NCBI RefSeq assembly: GCF_029868385.1
Contig: NZ_JARWNX010000059.1
Location: 1 to 64,000, forward strand
Length of the DNA stretch: 64,000 nt
From: Nocardia cyriacigeorgica
Lineage (GTDB): Bacteria; Actinomycetota; Actinomycetes; Mycobacteriales; Mycobacteriaceae
Reading direction: 5' to 3'
Below are positions 21,493 through 30,196 of the stretch, piece by piece. The notes beneath the pieces were generated by a model. The model worked only from the letters and a program-made list of their open reading frames with translations, made no database searches and was not told the origin of the DNA. The position numbers and the translations under genes are program-made. The stretch's first letter is position 1. The number at the start of each line of letters is the position of its first letter.

Positions 21493-22230
21493 TCAGCGGG
21501 TGGTCTCGTTCGTCGAGGCGGTCAGCTCGACATCGCGGGCGGGGGCGGTCTGCTCGGCCTGCGCACCGCGGCCGAGCAGCTTCTTCGCGACGGCCATGAT
21601 CCCGGGCAGGATCGACACGAACACGATGAGCAGGAAGATCGCCTCGACATGATCGCGGATGAAGGCGACATTGCCGAGGAAGTAGCCGAGGATCGTGACG
21701 CCGCCGCCCCACAGGATCGCGCCGACGATGTCGAAGGAGACGAACTTGCGGTAGTCCATCGTCGACACACCCGCGAGCACCGGCATGAACGTGCGCACGA
21801 TCGGCACGAATCTGGCCAGGATGATGGTCTTGGGGCCGTGTTTCTCGAAGAAGGCGTGCGTCTCGGTGACGTAATGCTTCTTGAAGAAGCGGCTGTCTTC
21901 CTTCTGGAAGAGCGCGGGCCCGATCTTGCGGCCGATCCAATACGCGCATTGGTCGCCGGCGAACGCGACGAGTGTGACGGCGGGCACGAGCACCCAGATC
22001 GACAACCCCGCCGGTGGGTTCTCCTGCGCGGCCAGCAGACCACCGGTGAACAGCAGCGAATCGCCGGGCAGCAGCGGGAACAGCAGGCCGGTCTCGATGA
22101 AGACGATCACCAGGATGGCCGGGAGGACAGCGTGTTGCAGCCACGTCTCCTGGAGCAGGTACATCGGATCAAGCAACTGGGTAAGGGCAAGGTTGCTTGT
22201 CACCGCGTCGGAGGCTGCGAGCGCAATCAC
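21493..22230 (-). CDS. DedA-family membrane protein (first gene of pair)
   Basis: About 245 residues. It has GLLFPLLPGDSLLFTGGLLA, DQCAYWIGRKIG and RFVPIVRTFMPVLAGVSTM, the same three DedA signatures as its neighbour but with a quite different loop region, so the duplication is old. The GTG at 22230 was chosen because TACTGT (22243-22238) ends seven bases upstream, the leaderless pattern common in this window. An ATG at 22260 would add ten residues. Divergent from fba. Confidence 0.88.
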   Translation of the reverse strand: MIALAASDAVTSNLALTQLLDPMYLLQETWLQHAVLPAILVIVFIETGLLFPLLPGDSLLFTGGLLAAQENPPAGLSIWVLVPAVTLVAFAGDQCAYWIGRKIGPALFQKEDSRFFKKHYVTETHAFFEKHGPKTIILARFVPIVRTFMPVLAGVSTMDYRKFVSFDIVGAILWGGGVTILGYFLGNVAFIRDHVEAIFLLIVFVSILPGIMAVAKKLLGRGAQAEQTAPARDVELTASTNETTR

Positions 22231-22374
22231 CCGGCCCACAGTACCGGGTCCGGCCCCCATTGCCCGCGTGGTGGCGCATCGATCCCCTGATATCGGCCGA
22301 AAGCCTGCTGGCCTAGGGTGGGGCCTGACAGAATCGGCAACTGCCTTTTGCCGCACGACACGGAGGTCTTCACA

Positions 22375-23409
22375 GTGCCCATCGCGACTCCGGAGGTCTA
22401 CGCCGAGATGCTCGGTCGGGCCAAAGCGAACTCCTTTGCCTTCCCCGCCATCAACTGCACCTCGTCGGAGACGGTCAATGCGGCGATCAAGGGCTTCGCC
22501 GACGCGGGCAGTGACGGCATCATCCAGTTCTCCACCGGTGGCGCGGAGTTCGGCTCCGGCCAGGGTGTGAAGGACATGGTGACCGGCGCCGTCGCGCTGG
22601 CCGAGTTCGCGCATGTGGTGGCGGCCAAGTACGACATCACCATCGCGCTGCACACCGACCACTGCCCCAAGGACAAGCTGGACGGTTTCGTCCGGCCGCT
22701 GATCGCCATCTCCCAGGAGCGGGTGAACGCGGGTCGCAACCCGCTGTTCCAGTCGCATATGTGGGACGGTTCGGCCATCCCGATCGATGAGAACCTGGAG
22801 ATCGCCAAGGACCTGTTGAAGGCCACCAAGGCCGCCAACATCATCCTCGAGGTCGAGATCGGTGTCGTCGGCGGTGAGGAAGACGGCGTCGAGGCGGCCA
22901 TCGACGAGAAGCTCTACACCTCGCCGGAGGACTTCGAGAAGACCATCGACGCGCTCGGCGCGGGCGAGAACGGCAAGTACCTGCTCGCCGCCACCTTCGG
23001 CAATGTGCACGGTGTGTACAAGCCGGGCAATGTGGTGCTGCGTCCCGAGGTGCTGGCCGAGGGGCAGCGGGTGGCCGCGGCCAAGCTCGGTCTCGGTGCC
23101 GACGCGCAGCCGTTCGACTTCGTCTTCCACGGCGGTTCGGGTTCGCTGAAGTCCGAGATCGATGATTCCCTGCGCTTCGGTGTGGTGAAGATGAACGTCG
23201 ACACCGACACCCAGTACGCGTTCACCCGTCCGGTCGCGGCACATATGTTCACCAACTACGACGGTGTGCTCAAGATCGACGGCGAGGTCGGCAACAAGAA
23301 GACCTACGACCCGCGTAGCTACCTGAAGAAGGCCGAGACTTCCATGGCGGCGCGTGTCGTCGAGGCGTGCAATGATCTGAAGTCCGCGGGACGGTCGATC
23401 AGCGCCTGA
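22375..23409 (+). CDS. fba: Fructose-bisphosphate aldolase, class II
   Basis: Zinc enzyme that splits fructose 1,6-bisphosphate into glyceraldehyde 3-phosphate and dihydroxyacetone phosphate. The 344-residue length equals the mycobacterial enzyme. Key segments are the zinc-ligand region ALHTDHCPKD, EVEIGVVGGEEDGV with a zinc-binding Glu, FGNVHGVYKPG and FHGGSGS. CGGAGG at 22361-22366 supports the GTG start (MPIATPEVY). A SARP-FHA regulator follows after 28 bases, and divergent DedA genes lie upstream. Confidence 0.98.
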   Translation: MPIATPEVYAEMLGRAKANSFAFPAINCTSSETVNAAIKGFADAGSDGIIQFSTGGAEFGSGQGVKDMVTGAVALAEFAHVVAAKYDITIALHTDHCPKDKLDGFVRPLIAISQERVNAGRNPLFQSHMWDGSAIPIDENLEIAKDLLKATKAANIILEVEIGVVGGEEDGVEAAIDEKLYTSPEDFEKTIDALGAGENGKYLLAATFGNVHGVYKPGNVVLRPEVLAEGQRVAAAKLGLGADAQPFDFVFHGGSGSLKSEIDDSLRFGVVKMNVDTDTQYAFTRPVAAHMFTNYDGVLKIDGEVGNKKTYDPRSYLKKAETSMAARVVEACNDLKSAGRSISA

Positions 23410-23437
23410 CCCACAACCCTGGCGGGGGCAACAGCAC

Positions 23438-24556
23438 ATGAGTCTCGAGGTGCGCCTGCTCGGGCCCGTGCGGCTGCTCGTCGGCGGTGAGCCGGTGGCA
23501 GTCGGTGGGCCCAAGCCGCGGGCGTTGCTTGCGGCGCTGGCCGTGAATCGGCGGCGCGCGGTGTCGTCGGTCGCATTGGCCGATATGGTGTGGAACGAGG
23601 ATCCGCCCGACTCCTATGCCGCGAGCTTGCAGGTATTCGTCTCGAATATCCGTAAGGCGCTGCGTAATTCGGGGATCGATCCGGCCGTGGTGCTGCGTAC
23701 GGAATCGTCGGGCTATCGGCTCGAGATCGCCGAGGACGCCTGCGATCTCGGCCGTTTCGAAGCCGCCCGCGATGCCGGCGCCCGCGCCGCCGAGGTGGGC
23801 GACCATGCCACGGCCGCCCATCATTTCGGTACCGCGCTGCGTGAATGGGACGGCCGCGCATTGGCCGATCTGGCGGGTTTGCAGTTCGCCGACGGTTTCG
23901 CCACCGCCATGGACGAAGAGCGCCTGCTCGCCGCCTCGGCGCGCATCGATGCCGAGATCGCGTGCGGGCGTGCGTCTTCGGTGATCGGTGAGCTGGTGTC
24001 GATGACCACCGAGCATCCGCTGCGGGAGCCGCTGTGGGGGCAGTTGATCACCGCGCTGTACCTGTCCGGTCGTCAGGCCGATGCGCTGGACGCCTGCCGA
24101 CGGGTGCGTGCGGTGCTCGCCGACGAACTCGGCATCGACCCAGGCCCGGCGCTGACCGAGCTGGAGCAGCGGGTGTTGCGCCAGGAACCGCTGAACACCG
24201 TCGAATTCAAGCGCGCCGAGCGGATGGCCGCGGCGATGACCGAGACCGTCACCGAGGTGCCGAGCGCTGTGCGCAGCGGGCAGCTGCTGATGCCGGACGG
24301 GCGTGCGGTGGTTGTCACGCAGGCGGGTATGCGGATCGGCCGGATGACCGATAACGACCTGGTGATCGATGATCCGAAGGCCAGCCGGTATCACGCGCAC
24401 ATCATGCCGAGCCGGGCCGGGCTGCTGGTCAAGGATCTGCATTCGGCCAACGGCGTGTTCGTCAACGAACAGGCGATCGACACCGGCGCTCTGCTCGCCG
24501 ATGGTGATGCCATCCGCATCGGCGGGACCGTGCTGGTCTTTCAAGCGGCTCGGTAG
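23438..24556 (+). CDS. SARP-family regulator with FHA domain (EmbR-like)
   Basis: 372-residue transcription factor: an OmpR/SARP winged helix (about 1-95, VRLLGPVRLLVGGEPV), a bacterial transcriptional activation domain (about 100-250) and a C-terminal forkhead-associated domain (about 280-370) with RIGRMTDNDLVI, SRYHAHI and SANGVFVN. The same architecture is found in EmbR, which M. tuberculosis PknH phosphorylates and which controls arabinan synthesis. The FHA domain implies binding to a phospho-Thr protein, probably a Ser/Thr kinase. It sits 28 bases after fba and may share its transcript. Targets unknown. Confidence 0.9.
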   Translation: MSLEVRLLGPVRLLVGGEPVAVGGPKPRALLAALAVNRRRAVSSVALADMVWNEDPPDSYAASLQVFVSNIRKALRNSGIDPAVVLRTESSGYRLEIAEDACDLGRFEAARDAGARAAEVGDHATAAHHFGTALREWDGRALADLAGLQFADGFATAMDEERLLAASARIDAEIACGRASSVIGELVSMTTEHPLREPLWGQLITALYLSGRQADALDACRRVRAVLADELGIDPGPALTELEQRVLRQEPLNTVEFKRAERMAAAMTETVTEVPSAVRSGQLLMPDGRAVVVTQAGMRIGRMTDNDLVIDDPKASRYHAHIMPSRAGLLVKDLHSANGVFVNEQAIDTGALLADGDAIRIGGTVLVFQAAR

Positions 24557-24709
24557 CGCTGCCGGTCGACCGGGGCGATCCGGTGGCGGAAGGGGCACCC
24601 ACCACCGTGGTGATGCCGCGCGAGTTCACCGTGCGACGGGCCCGGGGCCGGTAGGGTCACTCGCTGGTGCGGAACTTCCACGAAACAGCCATGGATCGAG
24701 GGGTTGACG

Positions 24710-26176
24710 ATGGCGAGGCGGGTGATGGCCGCGCTCGGCGCGGTGGTGTTCGGCGCGGGTGTGGTGGTGTGCGCGGAACCGGTGACGGTCGGAGCACAAC
24801 CGCAGGTCGCGGTCGGTGTGCCGGGGAGCGGCCCGTGCAGCAGTGATCCGGCGCCCACACATGAACCGCTGGTGCCGAAAACGCTGGAAGTGCCCATCCC
24901 GTATCCGGTGATCACCGTGCTGCCGCCGCAGCCGCCGGAACCGACGCCGACCCGCGTCGAGATGGAACTGCCGCTCGATCCGTGCACCGACCCCTGCCCC
25001 GATCTCACCGATGAGGCCGCACAACCGCCGAGCCTGGCGAATCAGCTCGGTATCCCGGAAATCCTGTTGAGCCCCAAGCCGTTCCACTTCGCCATCCCCG
25101 GCCCCGGACCCGATCCAGGACCGGCGCCTGCGCCGCCACCGGCCGTCGAACCGCCGGTCGAGGCCGCCGCGCAGACACCGGCGCCGCCCGCGCCGAGGGT
25201 GCGTGCGGTCCGTGAGGTGGCCAAGCAGACCGGCGCCAGTTCGATCAATCGAACCGATAAACGCTGGCAGGTGCAGGGCACCGATCTCGGCATCATGTGG
25301 GAATCGGCGCCCGGTGAAATCGCCACCGCCTTCGGCGATACCGTCGGCCGCGGCTTCCATCCGCCGGGCGGTATGGGCGGCGATTGGCGCAGCAATGTGC
25401 TGGCCTTCAGCACCGACCGCACCCTCGACGACGGTATGACCTACGACCGGATGGTCACCGACAGCCGCTGCCACGCCGCCGAGGTGCTGTCGAGTCGCAA
25501 ACTCGACAATGTCGAAGTCACCACCATCCCCACCTCCGGTTTCGCCCTCGGCGATCGGCAGTACCTGAGCTACATGTCGATTCGCACCTGGAACAGCCTG
25601 CCCGGCACCTTCTTCACCAACTACGGCGGCATCGCCTACTCCGACGATCACGGTCAGACCTGGACCAAAGACCCGCACGCCCGCTGGGACAACATCTTCG
25701 GCCTCGCGAATTTCCAAGTGAGCGCCATGGTTCCGCACGGTGAGCATGTGTACGTGTTCGGCACACCGAACACCCGGCTCGGCGCGGTCGGTCTGGCGCG
25801 GGTGCCGAAGGACCAGATCCTGAACACCACCGCCTATCAGTACTGGCGCGATGGTTCCTGGACGCCGGTGGGCGGCGCCGCCTCCGCGACCCCCATCGTC
25901 AACGGACCCGCCGGTGAACTCTCGGTGCGCTACGACGCAGCCAGGGAGGTCTGGCAGATGAGCTATCTGGATACCGCCAAGGCGGCGATCGTGGTGCGCG
26001 AGGCGAACTCGCCGCAGGGCGTGTGGTCCGATGGCACGCCGACGGTGACCGTGCGCGATCACCCCGAGCTGTACGGCGGATTCATCCACCCGTGGTCATC
26101 GGGATCGGATCTGTACTTCAACATCACCACGTGGAGCGATTACAACGTCTATCTGATGCACGCCACGATGGAGTGA
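24710..26176 (+). CDS. Secreted DUF4185 protein
   Basis: About 488 residues: a signal peptide (RRVMAALGAVVFGAGVVVCA), a Pro-rich stalk to about residue 165, then a DUF4185 domain predicted to be a beta-propeller or sialidase-like fold (GTDLGIMWE, GDTVGRGFH, TNYGGIAYSDDHGQTW, LYFNITTWSDYNVYLM). Members are found on actinobacterial surfaces and are annotated as possible glycan-active proteins; newer work links DUF4185 to arabinan-degrading families, but catalytic residues were not assigned here. GAGGGG about eight bases upstream favours ATG 24710. Its stop is 12 bases from a convergent gene. Confidence 0.8.
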   Translation: MARRVMAALGAVVFGAGVVVCAEPVTVGAQPQVAVGVPGSGPCSSDPAPTHEPLVPKTLEVPIPYPVITVLPPQPPEPTPTRVEMELPLDPCTDPCPDLTDEAAQPPSLANQLGIPEILLSPKPFHFAIPGPGPDPGPAPAPPPAVEPPVEAAAQTPAPPAPRVRAVREVAKQTGASSINRTDKRWQVQGTDLGIMWESAPGEIATAFGDTVGRGFHPPGGMGGDWRSNVLAFSTDRTLDDGMTYDRMVTDSRCHAAEVLSSRKLDNVEVTTIPTSGFALGDRQYLSYMSIRTWNSLPGTFFTNYGGIAYSDDHGQTWTKDPHARWDNIFGLANFQVSAMVPHGEHVYVFGTPNTRLGAVGLARVPKDQILNTTAYQYWRDGSWTPVGGAASATPIVNGPAGELSVRYDAAREVWQMSYLDTAKAAIVVREANSPQGVWSDGTPTVTVRDHPELYGGFIHPWSSGSDLYFNITTWSDYNVYLMHATME

Positions 26177-26188
26177 GTGTCGCCGGGC

Positions 26189-27232
26189 TCAGCCCAGCCG
26201 GACCTCGGCGATCGCGCGGCCGAACAGCTTGCGGCCCTGCGATTTCCCGGACAGCATGATGGTGGCGGTGCGGCGCTCGGGATCGAGTTTCTTGATCTTG
26301 CCGGAGAACTCGACGACGCTGCGGGCATCGGCGGCCACCGGCACGAAACCCGCGAACCGCACACTCAGCGATTCGACCGCTGTCGGATCACCGAGCCAGG
26401 AGGTCAGCTTTCCGCCGGCCAGGCCCATCGTCAGCAGACCGTGCGCCACCGTCGTCGGTAGACCGGCCAGTTTGGCGGCGTGCTCGCTGAAATGGATGGG
26501 GTTCGAGTCGCCGGACACTCCGGCGTAGTTCGCCAGGTCGCCGCGCGTCAGCGTGGCCGTGCCGAGATCGATCTCATCGCCCACCGACAACCGGTCGAAT
26601 TCGGGGTCGGTGTGCACCGGAGCGGGCGACGGCATCGACGCGGTATCGACGGCATCGGCATCGAGTTCGATGAGCGCGTCCAGCTCTCCGAGCGCGGCAT
26701 GTTCGGCGTCGGCGCGGCCCTGCATCATGATGTTCTCGACCGCTTCGGCGATATCGGGCGCCACCTCCACTCCGCGCCGCGCGACGATGGTGGTGGTGCC
26801 GACCTGGGAGACCTCACCGTCCTGATTCGTCAACAGGAACTTCACGTGGATGAAGTCGTTGTCGTTGAACTGGCGAATCGATTCGACCTCGACCTCGGTG
26901 GTGATCCGGTCACCGGCCACCATCGGCCGGTACACCTGGAACACCTGATCGGTCTGCAAGATCTGCGACAGGTCGTAATCGGTGAGCACCGAATCCAGCA
27001 GCACATTGGTCGCGCTCATACCGATCACCGAGGCGAAGGTCGGTGGGGCGACGACACCGTCGTAACCCAGCTTGCGTGCGTCCACCTCGTGCTGATGTGC
27101 GCCGTGATCGTTCTGCACCGCGCGCGCGAACTCGCGGATCTTCTCCCGGCCGACCACGTAGTGATCCCGGATTCGGAACCGTCGCCCCGCGAGCGTCGCC
27201 GTCCGCACCACTTCGTCGTCCGGCCGCGCCAT
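26189..27232 (-). CDS. Fused (3R)-hydroxyacyl-ACP dehydratase HadA/HadB-type
   Basis: Two hot-dog domains in one 347-residue chain. The N-terminal half (about 10-155) resembles HadA. The C-terminal half has the hydratase 2 motif with Asp242 and His247 in VSGDSNPIHFSEHAA, as in catalytic HadB. An acidic linker (about 165-205) joins them. HadAB removes water in fatty acid or mycolic acid elongation. In M. tuberculosis the subunits are separate genes in a hadABC cluster, so this is a natural fusion outside that context. ATG 27232 (MARPDDE) follows CAGGGAA; earlier ATGs are in frame. Confidence 0.85.
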   Translation of the reverse strand: MARPDDEVVRTATLAGRRFRIRDHYVVGREKIREFARAVQNDHGAHQHEVDARKLGYDGVVAPPTFASVIGMSATNVLLDSVLTDYDLSQILQTDQVFQVYRPMVAGDRITTEVEVESIRQFNDNDFIHVKFLLTNQDGEVSQVGTTTIVARRGVEVAPDIAEAVENIMMQGRADAEHAALGELDALIELDADAVDTASMPSPAPVHTDPEFDRLSVGDEIDLGTATLTRGDLANYAGVSGDSNPIHFSEHAAKLAGLPTTVAHGLLTMGLAGGKLTSWLGDPTAVESLSVRFAGFVPVAADARSVVEFSGKIKKLDPERRTATIMLSGKSQGRKLFGRAIAEVRLG

Positions 27233-27349
27233 CGATTGTTCCCTGCCCATGATCCGGGCCATGCTACTGGCGATCAGGACCAGCGACCAGCTAGGAAGGG
27301 GTAACTGTGACCATTGATACCGGATAGTGCATCAATGGATGCCGCCTCG

Positions 27350-30001
27350 CTACGGGGCGCTGTCCGGTGGGTCACAGACCTTCCAACCGTCCCCGGTGTG
27401 TTGCAGATCGAAGGTCCTGGCCGAGCGCGCCGGGTCCGCCTTGGTGTAGACGGTGGCCTGGGCGATGGCGGTGTTATCGGTGATCCGGATGGCCTGGATG
27501 TTCTCGATCACCGGAATACTGCCCTGATCGACCGACTGCTGATGCACACCGGCGAACTGATCATCGGGAATGCCCTGGTAGAACTCGTGCAGCGATCCGC
27601 AGGTGGCGGATCGGAGCGAATCCAGATCGCCATCCTCCAGCGCCGCGGTGTAGCTGCCGATGGCATTGCGGATCTGCGCCTCGGGGGAATCGTCCCCCGA
27701 ACCGACCACCGCCACCAGCAGCACCGCGATGAGCCCGACGATCAGCACCACAGCACCGGCCACCGTGAGCAACCACCGATTCGAGCGCCCGCCACCCGCC
27801 CGCGCTGGCGGTTCGGCGGCCGATGCGGGCTCAACGCGCTGCGGCTGAGCCACCGCCCGCGGTTGCGGGGGACGGGGGCCCGCCAGCGACTGCGCGGGCG
27901 TCGTCGGCTGCATATCCGCAGGTGAAGGCGCGCTGCCGGGACGCGATGGGCCTGCTGGGGACTTGCCCGGACCAGGTTGTTGCCCATCGCCTCGGGGCTG
28001 GCCGCCACCCTGCGCGGCGGCCGCGCCTTGCTGCCCGCTGCCTGTCGGCAGGGTTGCGCCGGGCTGCGCCCCATCCCGCTGTTGGGCAGCGCCCTGCTGT
28101 GGACCGCTCTTCGGTTGTGCGCCGCCGTGTGGACGAGGACCGCCCTGTTGTGGGCCGCGTTGCTGCGGTCCGCCTGGCTGGGGGTCACCCTGCTGTGGGC
28201 CGCGCTGCTGGGTGCCGTTCTTCGGTTGTGCGCCGGGCCGTTGTGGACCGCCGTGTGGTTGGGGTCCGCCCGCCTGCGGGTGGCTTTGCTGTGTGCCACC
28301 CGGTTGTGTTCCGCGCTGTTCGGGCCTGCCCTGCTGGGTGCCGCGCTGTCCGGGCCCATCCTGCTCGGCGTCGCGCTGCTCGGGTCCGCCCTGTTGGGGG
28401 TGGCCGTGCTGTGCGCCGCCCTGTTGGGTGCTGCGTTGTCCGGGTCCACCTTGCTCGGCGTCGCGCTGCTGCGGTTCACCTTGTTGAGGCGCGCCGGGGC
28501 GGGGCTTGCCCTGCGGTGGCGCGGCGCCGTGGTCGGGGCCCGACGGTCCGTGTGCGCCCGCCTGCTTGGGTCCGGCGGCCGGTCGCGGTGTGCTCGGTGG
28601 CTTACTGAGCGGCTGCCGCGCACCACCACCCGACACCCGATCGGTTCCACCCGGACGCTGCACCGGGATGGCGACCGTCTGGGCGTCGGCCGGGTTCGGT
28701 ACGGCCCGCATCTTCACGGTCTTGGCTTCGCCCGCGGGGTCTGCGGGCGCTTCGGCTTGCGCTGCCTCGGCCGGACCGTCCTGGTCGGCTGCTTTCTCAC
28801 CTGCCGACGCGGGCTCGTCGGCGTTCTGCACGTCACCGGTGGGGCGGCCATCGATGCTCTGCGTCTCCTCGGTGCCTGCGGCTACGCCTGCGTCGGGCAC
28901 ACTTGTGGCCTGCTCGTCGTCGGGCTGAGCGGCATCCGCACCACCTGATCCCGCGGCTTTCGCACCACCTGATCCCGCGGATTTCGCACCGCCCGGTCCT
29001 GCGGTGTTCGTGCCTGCTGGTCCTGCGGTGTTCGTGCCTGCTGGTCCTGCGGTGTTCGTGCCTGCTGACCCCGCGGTGTTCCTGCCTGCTGGTCCTGCGG
29101 TGTTCGTGCCTGCTGACCCTGCGGTGTTCGCACCCGCTGACCCCGCGGCTTTCGCGCCCGCCGCGCTCGCGGCGCCCGCGCTCGACGCGCCTTTGGAATC
29201 AGCGGTAGCTTCCGTGTCTCGGCTGCCGGACTCGGCGTTATCCGAGCGTGCGAGGTCGACGCGGCGCATGGCGACCGTGGCCGCATCGGCGCTACCGTCA
29301 TGCGGCTGCCCGGCACCGTCGGACGCGGCCGATTCTTCCGCGGCTTCACCCGTGGCAGTGGTCGCCGACGTGCCGGATGCCGCTTTGCCGGTGCCAGCAC
29401 CCTGTTCGTCCGTGTCCGTTGTGCGGTCGACATCGGCGTCGGCAGGCTTTGTCGCCGCGTCGGAACCGGGAGGGGCGGTCGGCGAAGCACTGGCCGTCGC
29501 ACCGGATCCGGCGGTCCCGGCCTTCTCCGCAGAATTCGACTCGCCTGTGGTGGAGCGACTTTCGGCGGTCGCGGCTGAGCCGTCGGTGCCCCCATCAGCT
29601 GCTTCGTTACCGGATGCGGAGGACGCGGCGGGGGAGTCGGTGGAGTTCACGTCCGTACGTTCCGCGATCCGGTCGCGGGAGATCTCGGCTGTTTCCGCGT
29701 CGGAGTCGCCGGACTCATCGGCCGAGGCGGGCTTATCGGCGGGGCTCGCGGCCGCGCCGGGCTCCGAGCCGGTTCCTGGCGCGGACTTCGCGCCGTCCCC
29801 GGCCGCATCGGTGCGGGCACCCGTTGACGAGACCTGGGTGAACGCCTTGGTCGGCGCATCGGCGTCGGCGTCCGAGGCGGTCGGCGAGGTGGGGCTCGTC
29901 CCGTCGACGGCAGAGGTGGGCGGCAGGTCCGGTCCGTCCGTCTTGCGGACGTCGGCGGCTTTGCGCGCCGGATTCTTGTCGTCGTTCGGGTCGGACACCA
30001 C
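27350..30001 (-). CDS. Large low-complexity membrane-anchored protein with repeat regions
   Basis: 883 residues. The first 740 are disordered: an Asp/Ser/Ala/Thr-rich part, an Ala/Gly/Thr/Asn repeat (about 286-357), an acidic Ala/Glu part and a Gln/Gly/Pro-rich part (about 480-690). One membrane helix (about 742-769) leads to a 114-residue exported domain of NTF2/lumazine-binding-like type (RNAIGSYTAALEDGDLDSL... DGWKVC) with two Cys that may pair. The organisation, and the divergent DUF3151 gene, point to the counterpart of Rv0361. CGAGGGG precedes the GTG start. Function unknown; the tail could span or bind cytosolic partners. Confidence 0.75.
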   Translation of the reverse strand: MVSDPNDDKNPARKAADVRKTDGPDLPPTSAVDGTSPTSPTASDADADAPTKAFTQVSSTGARTDAAGDGAKSAPGTGSEPGAAASPADKPASADESGDSDAETAEISRDRIAERTDVNSTDSPAASSASGNEAADGGTDGSAATAESRSTTGESNSAEKAGTAGSGATASASPTAPPGSDAATKPADADVDRTTDTDEQGAGTGKAASGTSATTATGEAAEESAASDGAGQPHDGSADAATVAMRRVDLARSDNAESGSRDTEATADSKGASSAGAASAAGAKAAGSAGANTAGSAGTNTAGPAGRNTAGSAGTNTAGPAGTNTAGPAGTNTAGPGGAKSAGSGGAKAAGSGGADAAQPDDEQATSVPDAGVAAGTEETQSIDGRPTGDVQNADEPASAGEKAADQDGPAEAAQAEAPADPAGEAKTVKMRAVPNPADAQTVAIPVQRPGGTDRVSGGGARQPLSKPPSTPRPAAGPKQAGAHGPSGPDHGAAPPQGKPRPGAPQQGEPQQRDAEQGGPGQRSTQQGGAQHGHPQQGGPEQRDAEQDGPGQRGTQQGRPEQRGTQPGGTQQSHPQAGGPQPHGGPQRPGAQPKNGTQQRGPQQGDPQPGGPQQRGPQQGGPRPHGGAQPKSGPQQGAAQQRDGAQPGATLPTGSGQQGAAAAQGGGQPRGDGQQPGPGKSPAGPSRPGSAPSPADMQPTTPAQSLAGPRPPQPRAVAQPQRVEPASAAEPPARAGGGRSNRWLLTVAGAVVLIVGLIAVLLVAVVGSGDDSPEAQIRNAIGSYTAALEDGDLDSLRSATCGSLHEFYQGIPDDQFAGVHQQSVDQGSIPVIENIQAIRITDNTAIAQATVYTKADPARSARTFDLQHTGDGWKVCDPPDSAP
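27930..28560 (-). repeat. Gln/Gly/Pro-rich degenerate coding repeat
   Basis: Short imperfect units of the QQGGPQ, EQRDAEQ and QPHGG type make up about 200 residues of the 883-residue protein. At DNA level the plus strand shows many CTGCTG/TTGTTG-led units of about 12 to 36 bases. Such tracts are slippage-prone. Confidence 0.6.
28931..29147 (-). repeat. 24-bp coding tandem repeat, nine copies
   Basis: On the minus strand nine consecutive 8-residue units follow the pattern AG(S/P)(A/G)G(T/A/R)(N/K/D)(T/S/A); the central ones are AGPAGTNT and AGSAGTNT. At DNA level the central 24-bp units are nearly identical (GCGGTGTTCGTGCCTGCTGG on plus). The count is likely to vary between strains. Confidence 0.85.
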
Positions 30002-30090
30002 TACCCCTCGCTCAGCGGAAACAATGTGAACTCGACGGCAAGCCTAATGGGCGCGATGGCCGTCGGTATGTCATGTCCGCGCCGGAATTC

Positions 30091-30120
30091 CCGGCGTTAC
30101 CGCCGCGGCGGTAACGCCGG
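30091..30120. promoter_or_regulatory. 30-bp perfect palindrome in a divergent promoter region
   Basis: CCGGCGTTACCGCCG at 30091-30105 is followed at once by its exact reverse complement. It lies between the divergent low-complexity and DUF3151 genes, 77 bases before the latter. As it is not between convergent genes, an operator is more likely than a terminator, but an extragenic palindromic repeat is possible. Confidence 0.5.
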
Positions 30121-30196
30121 TTCCCCGCGTCCAGCCGATCCGCCCCCACCGATGGCCACAGAGGTCGAGTATCGGGAGGGCGGTCCGCCGTGCACA

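Noticed and set aside
21493..23514. 673-codon reverse frame beginning inside fba
   Set aside because: Only the part downstream of about 22260 encodes the DedA protein; the rest is antisense to fba and its promoter.
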